64,000 bases of DNA from Asparagopsis taxiformis (Eukaryota > Rhodophyta > Florideophyceae > Bonnemaisoniales > Bonnemaisoniaceae): assembly GCA_030407315.1 (NCBI GenBank), contig JALQPE010003263.1, positions 124,001-188,000 on the forward strand, written 5' to 3'. Below are positions 50,147 to 59,900 of the stretch, piece by piece (positions within the stretch are counted from its first letter, which is position 1; every line of letters starts with the position of its first letter). The position numbers were made by a program, and so were the translations under genes. The notes beneath the pieces are model-generated. The model made no database searches, was not told the origin of the DNA, and saw nothing but the letters and a program-made list of their open reading frames with translations.

Positions 50147-52186
50147 ATGGCATCATCCCATCTCTCATTCATTCGCCATCCGCCAGCACCCAACACACCA
50201 GCCAAGCCGCCAGTCCTCCTCTTGCATGGATGGCTCGGCACCCATCACGACCTCAATATTCTCATCCACCCGCTAACCCAGCTAGGGCATGAAGTATTGC
50301 AAACAGATCTACCCTACCATGGCGACTCCATTCACATCACCCCGCCAACCCTCACTGCCGCCGCCAATCTCCTCTTGCAGTCCCTCCAGTCGCAACTCAC
50401 CCAGCGTCCAATCATCCTGGGCTACTCTATGGGCGGTCGTCTCGCCTTCCATCTAACAACCCTCCATCATCTATCAGATTCGCGTATCCGCCCTTGTGCA
50501 CTCATTTTGCTCAGTGCGTCCGTACCCCCAGCTGACAAGCACACCGCCCAGCGCGTCGAAATCTCGCTAGCTACCCAGCTCTCCGCCACACCCGCTTTCG
50601 CAGCATGGCTCGACGCCTGGTATCGCAGGCCATTATGGGCAGATCTCCGCTCCAGTGGCTGCTACGCAACTCTGTTGGCATCCCGCGTCAAAGCCTCCAC
50701 TCGTCCCGGGCAGCTTGCAGCCTGGGCTGCAGCAGCGACTAGTCTCGGAAAATCACGCATGACCCGCCCTGAAGCCCCATTGCAAATCCCCGTCTTGTTC
50801 GTATATGGCTCGCTCGATTCCAAGCATGTCGCCATGTGCGCAGACTATGGCCGCCTCTGTGATCGTATGCATTACTGTCCAGTGCCAGAGGTTGGACATC
50901 ATGTCCTTGTAGAACGACCCTCGGATGTAACACGTTCTATTGTACAGTTTTTGACCCGCTTTGACATTGTAGCCATTACAGGGTTGCGGATGATGAGATA
51001 CGTCCTTCCGCTCCGAAAACCCATCATCATAGGCGCACAGCGAATTTCAGAAAGGCCGGGAGTGCTCCTGGCCGTCGTTGGCAGTACTGGTGTGTGTGGA
51101 ATAGGTGATATTTGTCCACTGCAAGGCGTTCATGTAGAGGATATCGGTCGATGCATGCACGAAATTGCAGTGCTTGCTGCGCGAATTCGAAAAGGTGTTA
51201 CATTCTCGGTGGAGACATTCGAAGCTAGTGATGTTGATGTCTTGACATCAGGACTGAGTCCAACAGTGAGAAATGCAGTGGAGTGCGCTGTTGTGCATAT
51301 GATGGCACGCAGCGGTAACGAAGAGCTCGTTCCATTTCTTCGAACCGTTGCCAAGCGTCAATTCCCCGGTACTGTCTTTTCTCCCTTCCCGTATGAAGCA
51401 AATGTTAGTGTAAATGGAGTACTGCCGCGCCTGTCATGTGATGCAACGAAAAGAATGGCGACTGTGGAGACATTCATACAGAGTAGCGCCTTCCAGACAC
51501 TCAAACTTAAAGTAGGAGCTGTGGATGATATCTACGAGGAAGCTGAAATTGTCAATGATGCTGTGGCATCCACTTCACGCAAGGGATGTCGATTAAGGCT
51601 TGACGCCAATCGAGCATGGACCAAGGCACAGTTTGGTATGTTTTGCAGCAACGTCTATGATGCAGGTGGCGTCATTGAATTCATAGAGGAACCACTGCGA
51701 AATACGAAAGAACTATCTGAGTACCTGGCGGTGGCACCCACAGCGGGCTGTCTTCCGGTTGGTTTGGACGAAAGCGTTGGTGAGTGTTCATTGGCACAGC
51801 TGGAAGGTCTGGCTGCATCTGAAAAATGTAAGGCCATCATCATTAAGCCAACTGTCGTCGGCTCGCTCGAAACATGCGTTTTGTTGGTGTCGATCGGCAT
51901 GGAGACCTCATGTACAACTATTATGAGCGCAGTTTTTGAATGTGGAGTTGGTGTTGCTTGGGCAACACTGTTCGCTGCTGCGTTCGGAGGAACAACGAGT
52001 CACGGATTAGGAACATATGCATATGTTGAACAGGACGTGTTGAGTCCCAGTTTCGAAGATTATTGCACGGATGAAAGAACAGCCAAAGTGTCAGTACATA
52101 GATGTTGCGACTTTCTAGAGAAAGCTGCTCTATGCACAGTTGAGTCTGGGGAAGACTTACTGCGTTTGTTCGGCGGCGCAAGATAA
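50147..52186 (+). CDS. MenH-MenC fusion: SHCHC synthase + o-succinylbenzoate synthase
   Basis: Bifunctional enzyme for the next two steps after MenD: loss of pyruvate from SEPHCHC (MenH) and dehydration of SHCHC to o-succinylbenzoate (MenC). Residues about 22-262 are an alpha/beta hydrolase: VLLLHGWLGTHHDL, nucleophile elbow ILGYSMGGRLAFHL near 93, an Asp in FVYGSLDSKH, and the His in VPEVGHHVLVERP near 253. MenC (enolase superfamily) spans about 270-670: SPTVRNAVECAVVHMMAR, the KLKVG lysine pair near 454, metal ligands in LRLDANRAW near 483, FIEEPL near 513 and the Asp of VGLDESVG. The second Lys is in IIIKPTVVGS near 564, then AVFECGVGVAW. All catalytic residues expected are present. There are only about 20 residues before the hydrolase core, so no normal transit peptide. 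The domain order is reversed relative to plant PHYLLO (C then H). Confidence 0.92.
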   Translation: MASSHLSFIRHPPAPNTPAKPPVLLLHGWLGTHHDLNILIHPLTQLGHEVLQTDLPYHGDSIHITPPTLTAAANLLLQSLQSQLTQRPIILGYSMGGRLAFHLTTLHHLSDSRIRPCALILLSASVPPADKHTAQRVEISLATQLSATPAFAAWLDAWYRRPLWADLRSSGCYATLLASRVKASTRPGQLAAWAAAATSLGKSRMTRPEAPLQIPVLFVYGSLDSKHVAMCADYGRLCDRMHYCPVPEVGHHVLVERPSDVTRSIVQFLTRFDIVAITGLRMMRYVLPLRKPIIIGAQRISERPGVLLAVVGSTGVCGIGDICPLQGVHVEDIGRCMHEIAVLAARIRKGVTFSVETFEASDVDVLTSGLSPTVRNAVECAVVHMMARSGNEELVPFLRTVAKRQFPGTVFSPFPYEANVSVNGVLPRLSCDATKRMATVETFIQSSAFQTLKLKVGAVDDIYEEAEIVNDAVASTSRKGCRLRLDANRAWTKAQFGMFCSNVYDAGGVIEFIEEPLRNTKELSEYLAVAPTAGCLPVGLDESVGECSLAQLEGLAASEKCKAIIIKPTVVGSLETCVLLVSIGMETSCTTIMSAVFECGVGVAWATLFAAAFGGTTSHGLGTYAYVEQDVLSPSFEDYCTDERTAKVSVHRCCDFLEKAALCTVESGEDLLRLFGGAR

Positions 52187-52253
52187 ATTTTGAATGTTGA
52201 CATCTTTAATATCTATACACGATTTATAAGCGAACATTGTAGATTGAATGGAA

Positions 52254-54137
52254 CTAAACGTTTTTGTTGGCATTGTTCCCAGTTAGTGCAGTGAGAGATG
52301 CAGTCCCGGCTTCTACAGAATATAAAAGATCGCCACTTTTCACTGGAACCGATTCTACATCAGTCTGCTGCTGTGGAACGTTGCTGTTTTGAGCCGGTTC
52401 CAGAGCCATACTAAACCGTTCAGTTTGGAGCGATCCAACATGCTGAGGCATATTCGTATTGTTCATTGCGATTGGACTGTTGTTCTGGTCTGGCCGAGCG
52501 CTTTGTTGCATGAAGTTAGGAGAGAAGGGCTCTTGTAAGCCAGTGATAGGCATCAGGAATGACATATCGATTCCGGGGGTAGGAATACTACCACCTTCGA
52601 ATCTTGCTGTTTCTCGTTCTAGCCTCTGTCGCTTTCGTCGTACTTCAGCAGCTTTGAAGCGCGCCTGAGCATTTGACCAGTCGAAATTCTCGTATGAAAC
52701 TGATGGAGGATTCTGATCATCCATTGCAAGTGCAACTAGCTGGTTTGAAATCTTTGGCGACAGACTTGTCAAATAGTTTGCAACCCATAATAGCAGGTTT
52801 TTCTCAGGCGTAACAAAGTCTTCTGCGTACCACATAAGGATCCTTGGCAACGTTACAGTTCGCTTATCTGCATCAACTTTGACAGAATAGCTCAAAAACT
52901 CTGACGTTGCATCATGTAGCTGCTCTTCAACATTCTCGCCGTCTAGAATTCGAATAGGTGGGTCAGAACTTGTCCCTGCTGAAATTACGAAATGAATGCG
53001 GCCGTCTCGCTTTTTGAGCATGAGCTCGCACTTGGGATCTGAGCGACTCCACTGCTGAACAAACCGAAGCATTGGCGGTTTCTTATTTCCGCGCAAAATG
53101 CCGTGTTCAATATCGTCCAGAGTCATGTCCAGCCCCGCGACGCGATAAGATAAATTGCGGAAGAAAACCCAACGTCTGGCCATCGTGTCAGGCGGTCCAT
53201 GGACGACGTGTGCGTGCAGACAAAGCGCATTGTAGACGTTTGCGAAAAACGCAGTGCGTTCGAAGTCGTCAAGAGCTACTAGTTGCACACATTGTAACTC
53301 ACCGGCGCTAATTGTGTATTGACGGAATTTTTCACTCTTCGCAAGTGCTGAGTAATCCACGTCGTCGCCGGCCGAGGCAGTTAGAAGGGGAAGAGCAGCT
53401 GATGAGATTTGTGGAGAAGTGAGGGCTGCAACATGGTTTGCAATTGTAGGGACAAAGGGAGATATTGCAGCAGCCAACACCTGCTTTGCGAAATTGGGAG
53501 TGGACGGGGGTGAACTGGACTTTTGTGCACTAGAAGGATCCGAGAGTCGGGGAGTAGAGGGGGAAGGGTCAGTAGTTTTTTTGGCGGCGAGTACTTTCTT
53601 GCGATGCTCCTCGCAAAGTAGCGCGAGGGTCGTGAGAAGGTTTTTCGCTACTTGGACGGCGTCACGCGTTGGAAGAGAACGGTCCCAGACGCGTTTCATG
53701 TTGAGAATTGTGCTATCATCATCCTCCTGAAATCTGTAGAAATAATGGCCATCGCAGAAAGGCTCAGATTTTGTGACATGATGGATTATACCGGCATCCA
53801 TGAGACGCTGGCCGATTGACACAGCGCCTTCGGTGTCCACTTTTAGGTTGTCAACGATCCACTGGACAGCTTCTTTGCCCACAAAACATTGGGGATATGT
53901 GCAGAAGCGCCAGCGACGGTCTGCAAGTTGGAAGCCGTTAGTAGGATGGCGCATGAGGTTGTAGATGCGTTTAAAGTCGGGGATAGGGTAGTTGGGCTCA
54001 TCATAGGGGTTTGTGGGATTTGAGTGCGTCGACTCGTGGGAGGTACGACGGCGGAGCACGGCTGAGCCATGGGCGTCGTCTATACCGGGCACGACCTGCT
54101 CGGAAGCCTTTCGCTTTCGTGGGAGCGAGCCGAGCAT
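52254..54137 (-). CDS. DEP domain + DUF547 protein
   Basis: 627 residues. Residues 1-45 hold a basic nuclear-localisation-like run (PRKRKA) and Ser/Thr-rich sequence. A DEP domain follows at about 55-140 (GFQLADRRWRFCTYPQCFVG, KEAVQWIVDNLKVDTEGAVS, HYFYRFQEDDD); DEP modules bind membranes or signalling partners. DUF547 occupies about 260-410, with FFANVYNALCLHAHVVHGPP, LSYRVAGLDMTLDDIEHGIL and HFVISAGTSSDPPIRILDGE. The remaining 170 residues are Gln/Asn/Pro-rich with a basic helix (RRKRQRLERETARFEGG). The same pairing occurs in plant and algal proteins of unknown function (DEP plus DUF547, sometimes with glutaredoxin). The biochemical role is unknown. Converges with MenH-C (67 bases). Confidence 0.85.
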   Translation of the reverse strand: MLGSLPRKRKASEQVVPGIDDAHGSAVLRRRTSHESTHSNPTNPYDEPNYPIPDFKRIYNLMRHPTNGFQLADRRWRFCTYPQCFVGKEAVQWIVDNLKVDTEGAVSIGQRLMDAGIIHHVTKSEPFCDGHYFYRFQEDDDSTILNMKRVWDRSLPTRDAVQVAKNLLTTLALLCEEHRKKVLAAKKTTDPSPSTPRLSDPSSAQKSSSPPSTPNFAKQVLAAAISPFVPTIANHVAALTSPQISSAALPLLTASAGDDVDYSALAKSEKFRQYTISAGELQCVQLVALDDFERTAFFANVYNALCLHAHVVHGPPDTMARRWVFFRNLSYRVAGLDMTLDDIEHGILRGNKKPPMLRFVQQWSRSDPKCELMLKKRDGRIHFVISAGTSSDPPIRILDGENVEEQLHDATSEFLSYSVKVDADKRTVTLPRILMWYAEDFVTPEKNLLLWVANYLTSLSPKISNQLVALAMDDQNPPSVSYENFDWSNAQARFKAAEVRRKRQRLERETARFEGGSIPTPGIDMSFLMPITGLQEPFSPNFMQQSARPDQNNSPIAMNNTNMPQHVGSLQTERFSMALEPAQNSNVPQQQTDVESVPVKSGDLLYSVEAGTASLTALTGNNANKNV

Positions 54138-54337
54138 ATTTAGGAAAAGCTTGGTGGCGGCAAGCTGAGTTGTCCGGTCAGCATAGACTGGTAAGTCAAG
54201 TTATTCGTGGTGGATACGGTTGCAAGTTTTGTATACTGCATGGTTCAGCCGTATTTTAGATATTTTTGACATCGAGATATGAGCAGATATGATATGGGCT
54301 GCATACACCGGGCTGCCACACAAGGTTTACCACAAAC

Positions 54338-56002
54338 TTGGAAATGCCCTCCCTATGTCCACCTCCTACCAGACTCTCTCTCCAACAAACCGCCGTGCAC
54401 ATTTCAGTCACATGTCGTGTACTTCGATTAGCACATGCAACTCCGCAGTTGGCAGTATTGTCCCATAGCATTCAGCACAATGTGATTAATGCTCTCAACA
54501 CTACTCTTCGCAGCAAGCGCCCTTTGACTTCTCATCAACTCTATGATTGGAATCAAACACTTTCAACTGTTCAACATATTCTACGCGAGTCTTGCGGAGA
54601 AGATGGACGCTCCAGCCAAAGAAACGTTTATGACGTTTTACATGACACGCTGCAGCGTTTTCCGGCTTCACACTTACCCTTCGACGTGCTTTCCAATCTT
54701 TGGCGCGATGCGCTTTCAGTTCTTCGGGCTCAGATATCTACTTGGCTAGCATTTGGTACCGTTGAAGATCCAAAAGGCCACTTCTTTATCGACTGCTCGG
54801 AACAGAACCCGCGCGTGATAGATAAACGTCTCCCATGTTTTATATCACCCGCAAGTGCACAGAGAATCTTGTTCGCCGGAAACGCCAGGAAGTGCACCCT
54901 CCGCCTCACTGACCCAATTGAGAAGACTGAAGTCTCACGAAGTACTCCCCCCGACTGGCACATGCAAGCATTGCAGCAATTCGAATCGCTGCTCAACAAC
55001 CCTATCTGCGCGTCGCTATCTATGGAGGCAGCAGCACACCATTGGAGAACATCTGCGGTTGACCATTTATCTCAAGTGCTTCCCTTTGATCAAATTCGTG
55101 CTCGAATTGAATCGCTTCGCCAATATCTACTACTCGGCGACGCCCTGTTTTGGAGAACTTTTTTCGATGAACTTCGTGCAACGCCATTCCTCTCCCGCGA
55201 CAGAAATACTCCCCCTCAGGTGACGGAGAAAGGCCTAAATCATATATTGAAATCAATCACAACGGACCTGCTTCCGGATGATACTGATGCACCTCTATAC
55301 ATCCGCGTGACATCGGATTATGAGCTTGTACCCGTCTTTGTGTTAAGTTTTGCAGAAGGCCAGGTGTTGAGAGCGCGCTCTGCAGTGTACGGGGACGTAT
55401 TCTCGATAGTATTTAGCGTTCGACGCGTTGCATGTGAATTACGAGCGGCATTTCAGGCTCTTATGGCACTACAACGGCCACTGCGCCGTTGCGTGAATCA
55501 AAGTGCATTTCGTTCACTGCAAGCAGCAATGGTACCTGTGTTTGAGCTGCGGAGGCGTATGGCGGAATTTATTGATGGTATGGAATGGTATCTGCAGGCG
55601 GAAGTTATCGAACCCAAGTTTACTGGAATTGCACGTGTGTTTAATGAAGGGAATGGTCAGCGTCGGGAGCCGTTTTTTGATGTAGTGTGTCGGCTGCATG
55701 ACGAGCTGATGACCAGGATATTTGACGAGTGCTTTGTGAATGATGTTCAGATTAATGCGAGACTGGAGCAGATATTCGGGGTTTGTTCGGACGTTTGCGA
55801 ATATATTGAGGCGCTTACACAGGAAGCTCTTGGTGAAGTGGAGCACGAGGAATTTATGAAGGCTGTTGAGATGGAGTTTTCACGTAACGTTGGATTATTA
55901 CTGCGAATGCTGCTTCACATCGAGAAAGGACATGCTGATTCTAAAATTCCTGCGCTTGTTGTTCGCATCAACTTCAACAGGTATTTATCGAGTGAGCTTT
56001 AA
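54338..56002 (+). CDS. Gamma-tubulin complex component, GCP4-like
   Basis: Divergent member of the Spc97/Spc98 (GCP) family that builds gamma-tubulin rings. 554 residues, close to GCP4 and far shorter than GCP2/3/5/6. GRIP1-like blocks: LRAQISTWLAFGTVEDPKGH followed by FFI, then LPCFISPASAQRILFAGNA, YLLLGDALFWRTFFDEL. GRIP2-like blocks: YELVPVFVLSFAEGQVLRAR leading into VFSIVFSVRRVACEL. Then RRRMAEFIDGMEWYLQAEVI and FFDVVCRLHDELMTRIFDEC. Sequence is diverged so the subtype is less sure than the family. The ATG at 54338 may be preceded by a non-coding leader; the second in-frame Met at 54344 is equivalent. No intron seen. Confidence 0.75.
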   Translation: MEMPSLCPPPTRLSLQQTAVHISVTCRVLRLAHATPQLAVLSHSIQHNVINALNTTLRSKRPLTSHQLYDWNQTLSTVQHILRESCGEDGRSSQRNVYDVLHDTLQRFPASHLPFDVLSNLWRDALSVLRAQISTWLAFGTVEDPKGHFFIDCSEQNPRVIDKRLPCFISPASAQRILFAGNARKCTLRLTDPIEKTEVSRSTPPDWHMQALQQFESLLNNPICASLSMEAAAHHWRTSAVDHLSQVLPFDQIRARIESLRQYLLLGDALFWRTFFDELRATPFLSRDRNTPPQVTEKGLNHILKSITTDLLPDDTDAPLYIRVTSDYELVPVFVLSFAEGQVLRARSAVYGDVFSIVFSVRRVACELRAAFQALMALQRPLRRCVNQSAFRSLQAAMVPVFELRRRMAEFIDGMEWYLQAEVIEPKFTGIARVFNEGNGQRREPFFDVVCRLHDELMTRIFDECFVNDVQINARLEQIFGVCSDVCEYIEALTQEALGEVEHEEFMKAVEMEFSRNVGLLLRMLLHIEKGHADSKIPALVVRINFNRYLSSEL

Positions 56003-56941
56003 ACAAATGTAACATGTAAAGTAGCGCCAACACGGTCGGGCTGCGCGTTTAAATTTCTCAACCTCGTGACAAGCACAAAGCCGGCGATAAAAATTTCAAA
56101 TTTTGCCAACGCCAGCTCTGTCTTCAAGACACGTGGCAGATCCACAAGTGCCATTCTCACCAATCAAAAGGGCATTGCGCAGCTGCTACTGTAGATCACA
56201 CAATTGTCCAGCGCCGCCGCGGTCGCTGTTGCGAACCGCGCAGACACTGCGCAGCTTCCAGCTTCGTCTTCCTCGTCCAACTTGTCCCCAAAACCACTCA
56301 CCTTCTCCCAGCCTCTTTCTCCCTTCCCTTTTTTCGTCGGAGGCGGCTGCTGCGTTCTATTCACGTCCAACTTAACCCATTCCCCACTATCACCGAGCCA
56401 TTTCTCGCTTGATTCCTCGATCGTACCAAGCCCGTCTCACCGCTCCTGCCAGCCTTGCCGCTGTCAGCCCAGCAAGTCAGCCGTTACATCAACTTTGAAT
56501 TTTTTTTTCTGCCTAGCCACACTTGCATCTTCGTACCACCAGCAACCCCGCTCCACATACAAACACCCAACCGTCGTTTCAGCACCTACTATATTTGTCT
56601 TGTTCACATTGCTACTTACATTAATCTGTGACCAAGCCCCAAGAGCACTTCCGTGCCTGTGCACGGAAGCGCTTTCGCATTCGATGGATTTGGTAGCTCT
56701 CCAAAGTTGCCTTGACTTCCATTCGTAACTCCGAAAGCGCTGACTTGTAAGTTGAACTTGTATTGCAAACGAGCATTTTTCTATTTCTAGTTTTCTATAC
56801 GATTTTCCCGTCTCTATACTCCCGTTGATATTCTAACACCAATTCATTCACAAACCAATCACACTATCATGAAATGTGGCAGGAGTCAGCATTTGATAAC
56901 CACATCACCCCCAGCTCCCCGTCTTTGTCGTTCCCGCGACA
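56003..56941. other. Long leader/promoter region of the SWR1 gene
   Basis: 939 bases. It contains CCAATCAAA at 56160-56168, CCAATCA at 56855-56861, two alternative hairpins (56643-56741) and a possible leader intron with donor GTAAGT at 56747 and acceptor near 56882, with CTAAC at about 56832. A 174-codon frame at 56204-56728 is Ser/Pro-rich and I do not call it a gene. Confidence 0.45.
56643..56741 (+). promoter_or_regulatory. Two mutually exclusive hairpins in the SWR1 leader
   Basis: Hairpin A: CTTCCGTGC (56648-56656), loop CTGT, GCACGGAAG (56661-56669), extendable past one mismatch. Hairpin B: AGCGCTTTCG (56668-56677) pairs with CGAAAGCGCT (56732-56741). The arms share bases 56668-56672, so only one can fully form. 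Function is inference. Confidence 0.4.
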
Positions 56942-59900
56942 ATGGCAACATCCACAAAAACAGGCAACCGAGTGCGTATTTCTGCCGATCAAGGTAAGAA
57001 TCTTCATCCATGGGACCAAGCTGTTTCAACACTCGTAGACCGTCTCAATGCTATCAGGGCAGATGCAATTGCCTTGAGGGATGAGCATTTGCTTTGTGCA
57101 TCTGAAATCCAAGAAAGGATTGAAGCAAAAGAAGCCGCATCAAGGGCTGTCGCAAATGTCGTGCCTCCACCTCCTAGCGATGATGTTGATATCTTCTCTC
57201 GCGGCGTTTTCGTCGGCTCGCCCCCAGTCCAGCGCCCAACAACTATGCTGCCTCCCGTGCCTGCGATGAAGCTTCTAATGGAGCAGGACCCACCAGAAAA
57301 GCTCATTCACGAACAATCTGTCATTGTGCGCGCTCAAGCTATCGTCCGCAAAAATGGTGAGCTAGCCCGCGAGCGCCTTCCCAAGCAGCCAGAAGCACAG
57401 CGCAATAAAACTTGGCAGGACTATTTTTTGGACGAAGCAGCATGGATGGCAACCGATTTTCGCGAGGAAAGGAAGTGGAAAGTTCAAATGGCTCGTCGTA
57501 TTTCCAAAATGATCATGCAGTACCACGCACAGCGCGCCCAGCGAGAAGCGAGAGCTAAAGTTGAAGCTCATCTCAAAATTGTCAAGCTTGCTGCATCAAC
57601 TGCCCGGGATGTGCGCAAATTCTGGAGTCAGATCACCGAAATTGCAGATTATCGCAATTCTCTGGTAGAAGAGGCCAAACTTGCAGAAGAGCGACAGTCA
57701 CAGTTACAGCAATTATTGGATCGCACAGAAGCGTTTTCTAAAGTGCTGGCGTCGAACCTTCGTGCCCCGCCGCGGCTTGTACAGAATAAGGTTGATGATA
57801 ATCTGGTAAAGAAAGTCGTGTTCGTCGATTCAGATACTGGGGTGAGAAGTGAAGGCGCTCAACCTTACCAAGACTCTCGGCAAGGTCCCAGAGATGATTC
57901 AAGGAAGCACTCTCGCAATTCTGAAACTGCACAGCTTCCTAGCATGTCCAAGCACCACGGTCAAGATGATGAGAATCATGTCGAAAGCCCCTCCGATGGT
58001 GAATCTCCAGACGGCATGGATATCGATTCGGATGATGAAAGGACGATCATTGCTGCAGAAGCTACGGAGCAACGTGACCCAAAGGAAGTCGAAAACTTGC
58101 AAGGCGAAGCAGAGATGAGTATTGAAGAATTGCTCAAGTCTCAAGGTATTGACCCTGCACAATATATGGCTGATAAGAAACAATATCTCGATAATTCTGA
58201 TAACGAATCAGAAAAGTCAGAAGGTTCAGAGGCCATTCAAAGCGGGGATAATCTTGATATCGATGATGAGAGCACGTTGGTTGCTGCGGAAGCAGAGGAG
58301 GAACATAATCCGAAAGAAATTGAGCAATTGGAAGGTGAAGCAGAGATGTCGATTGAAGAATTACTAAAATCGCAAGGAATTGACCCAGCTGTGTACAGAG
58401 CAGACAAGAAGAACTACACAGAAGATAACGCGAGTACCCCTAATTCCAGTCCTCTTTCGGCAGATAAAGTTGGTGATGAAGCACCAAGCCAAGTTGAGCC
58501 GAAGCAGATTGTAGGTGATGTTCCAACACTGGAGGTCGCTAAACCTCCAAAAACAGCTGTGGAATCTAATCCAGATTCCTCGCCGACTTCCAAGTCTACA
58601 GGTCACGAAAAGGCTGCCACTGTTCCCATCGAAGCACAAGCGGAGAACCCTGATCCAGATACACCAGGACCAAAATATGACTTGGAGAAAGCTGTGGAGA
58701 ATTATAGCCGTCGTGGGGAACCAGACTCTGACGAAGAAAATATTCGTTCTGATGATGTTGAAATGACAGAAGCTGGTAGTGAAAATGTAGACCATGAAGT
58801 TGAAGGAAGGACAAAACCAACTACCAAATCTCCCGGCTCAGTCCATGGGGATCCACAGAAGAAGTCGGATGTTGGGCAAGAGGGAAATAGATTACCAGCG
58901 GAACTTTTGCGGGGATGTCTCAGAGATTATCAAAAGGCAGGGATGGATTGGCTTATCTCTTTGTACAATCAAAAGTTGAATGGTATCCTAGCAGATGAAA
59001 TGGGGCTAGGGAAGACCATCCAAACAATTTCTCTCTTAGCATGGCTTGCAGTAGAGAAGGGGATCTGGGGTCCTCATCTAATTGTTGTTCCTACTTCAGT
59101 CATTGTCAATTGGGAAGTTGAGTTTAAGAAATGGCTGCCAGGGTTCAAGATTCTCACCTATTTCGGTAGCATGAAAGAGCGAAAACAAAAACGTCAAGGC
59201 TGGACAAAACCTAATAGCTTTCATGTTTGTATCACCTCTTACACACTTGCCGTTCAAGATGCCACCGCTCTTCGCCGGAAAAAGTGGGTTTATTTGATAC
59301 TAGATGAAGCTCACAATATCAAGAACTTCGAGTCTCAGAGATGGCAAACCTTGTTGAACTTCTCCTCCCGAAGAAGGCTTCTGTTAACAGGAACACCTCT
59401 TCAAAATTCTGTCATGGAACTCTGGTCTTTGATGCATTTTCTGATGCCAGATGTTTTCAGTAGTCATGCAGAATTCAAGGATTGGTTCTCGAAGCCACTG
59501 GTTATGGCAGCTCAAGACAGCACTCAGGACTGTAAACAACAAACGGAAACAGTTGCTAAGCTACATCGAGTCCTCCGCCCTTTCCTTTTGCGAAGGTTGA
59601 AAGCAGATGTTGAAAAAGGATTACCTCCAAAGTACGAACACATCGTCAAATGTTCGCTCAGCAAACGTCAGCGTCAATTATACGAAGATTTCATGGCACG
59701 CAGCGATATCCAGGAAACGTTGGAATCGGGAGACTTTTTCGGGGTAATGAATGTGTTGATGCAGTTGCGCAAAGTTTGTAACCACCCAGATTTATTCGAC
59801 GGGAGGCCTATTGTTTCTCCGCTTGCAATGGATGCCATATTCTATCCAGTACCCGCTGCTGTTGTCAATATACTCTCTGAAGCTCCAGAGAAGTCAATAC

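Noticed and set aside
56204..56728. 174-codon Ser/Pro-rich frame before SWR1
   Set aside because: Low-complexity composition from C/T-rich leader DNA, with hairpins and likely leader splicing in the same place; no domain.
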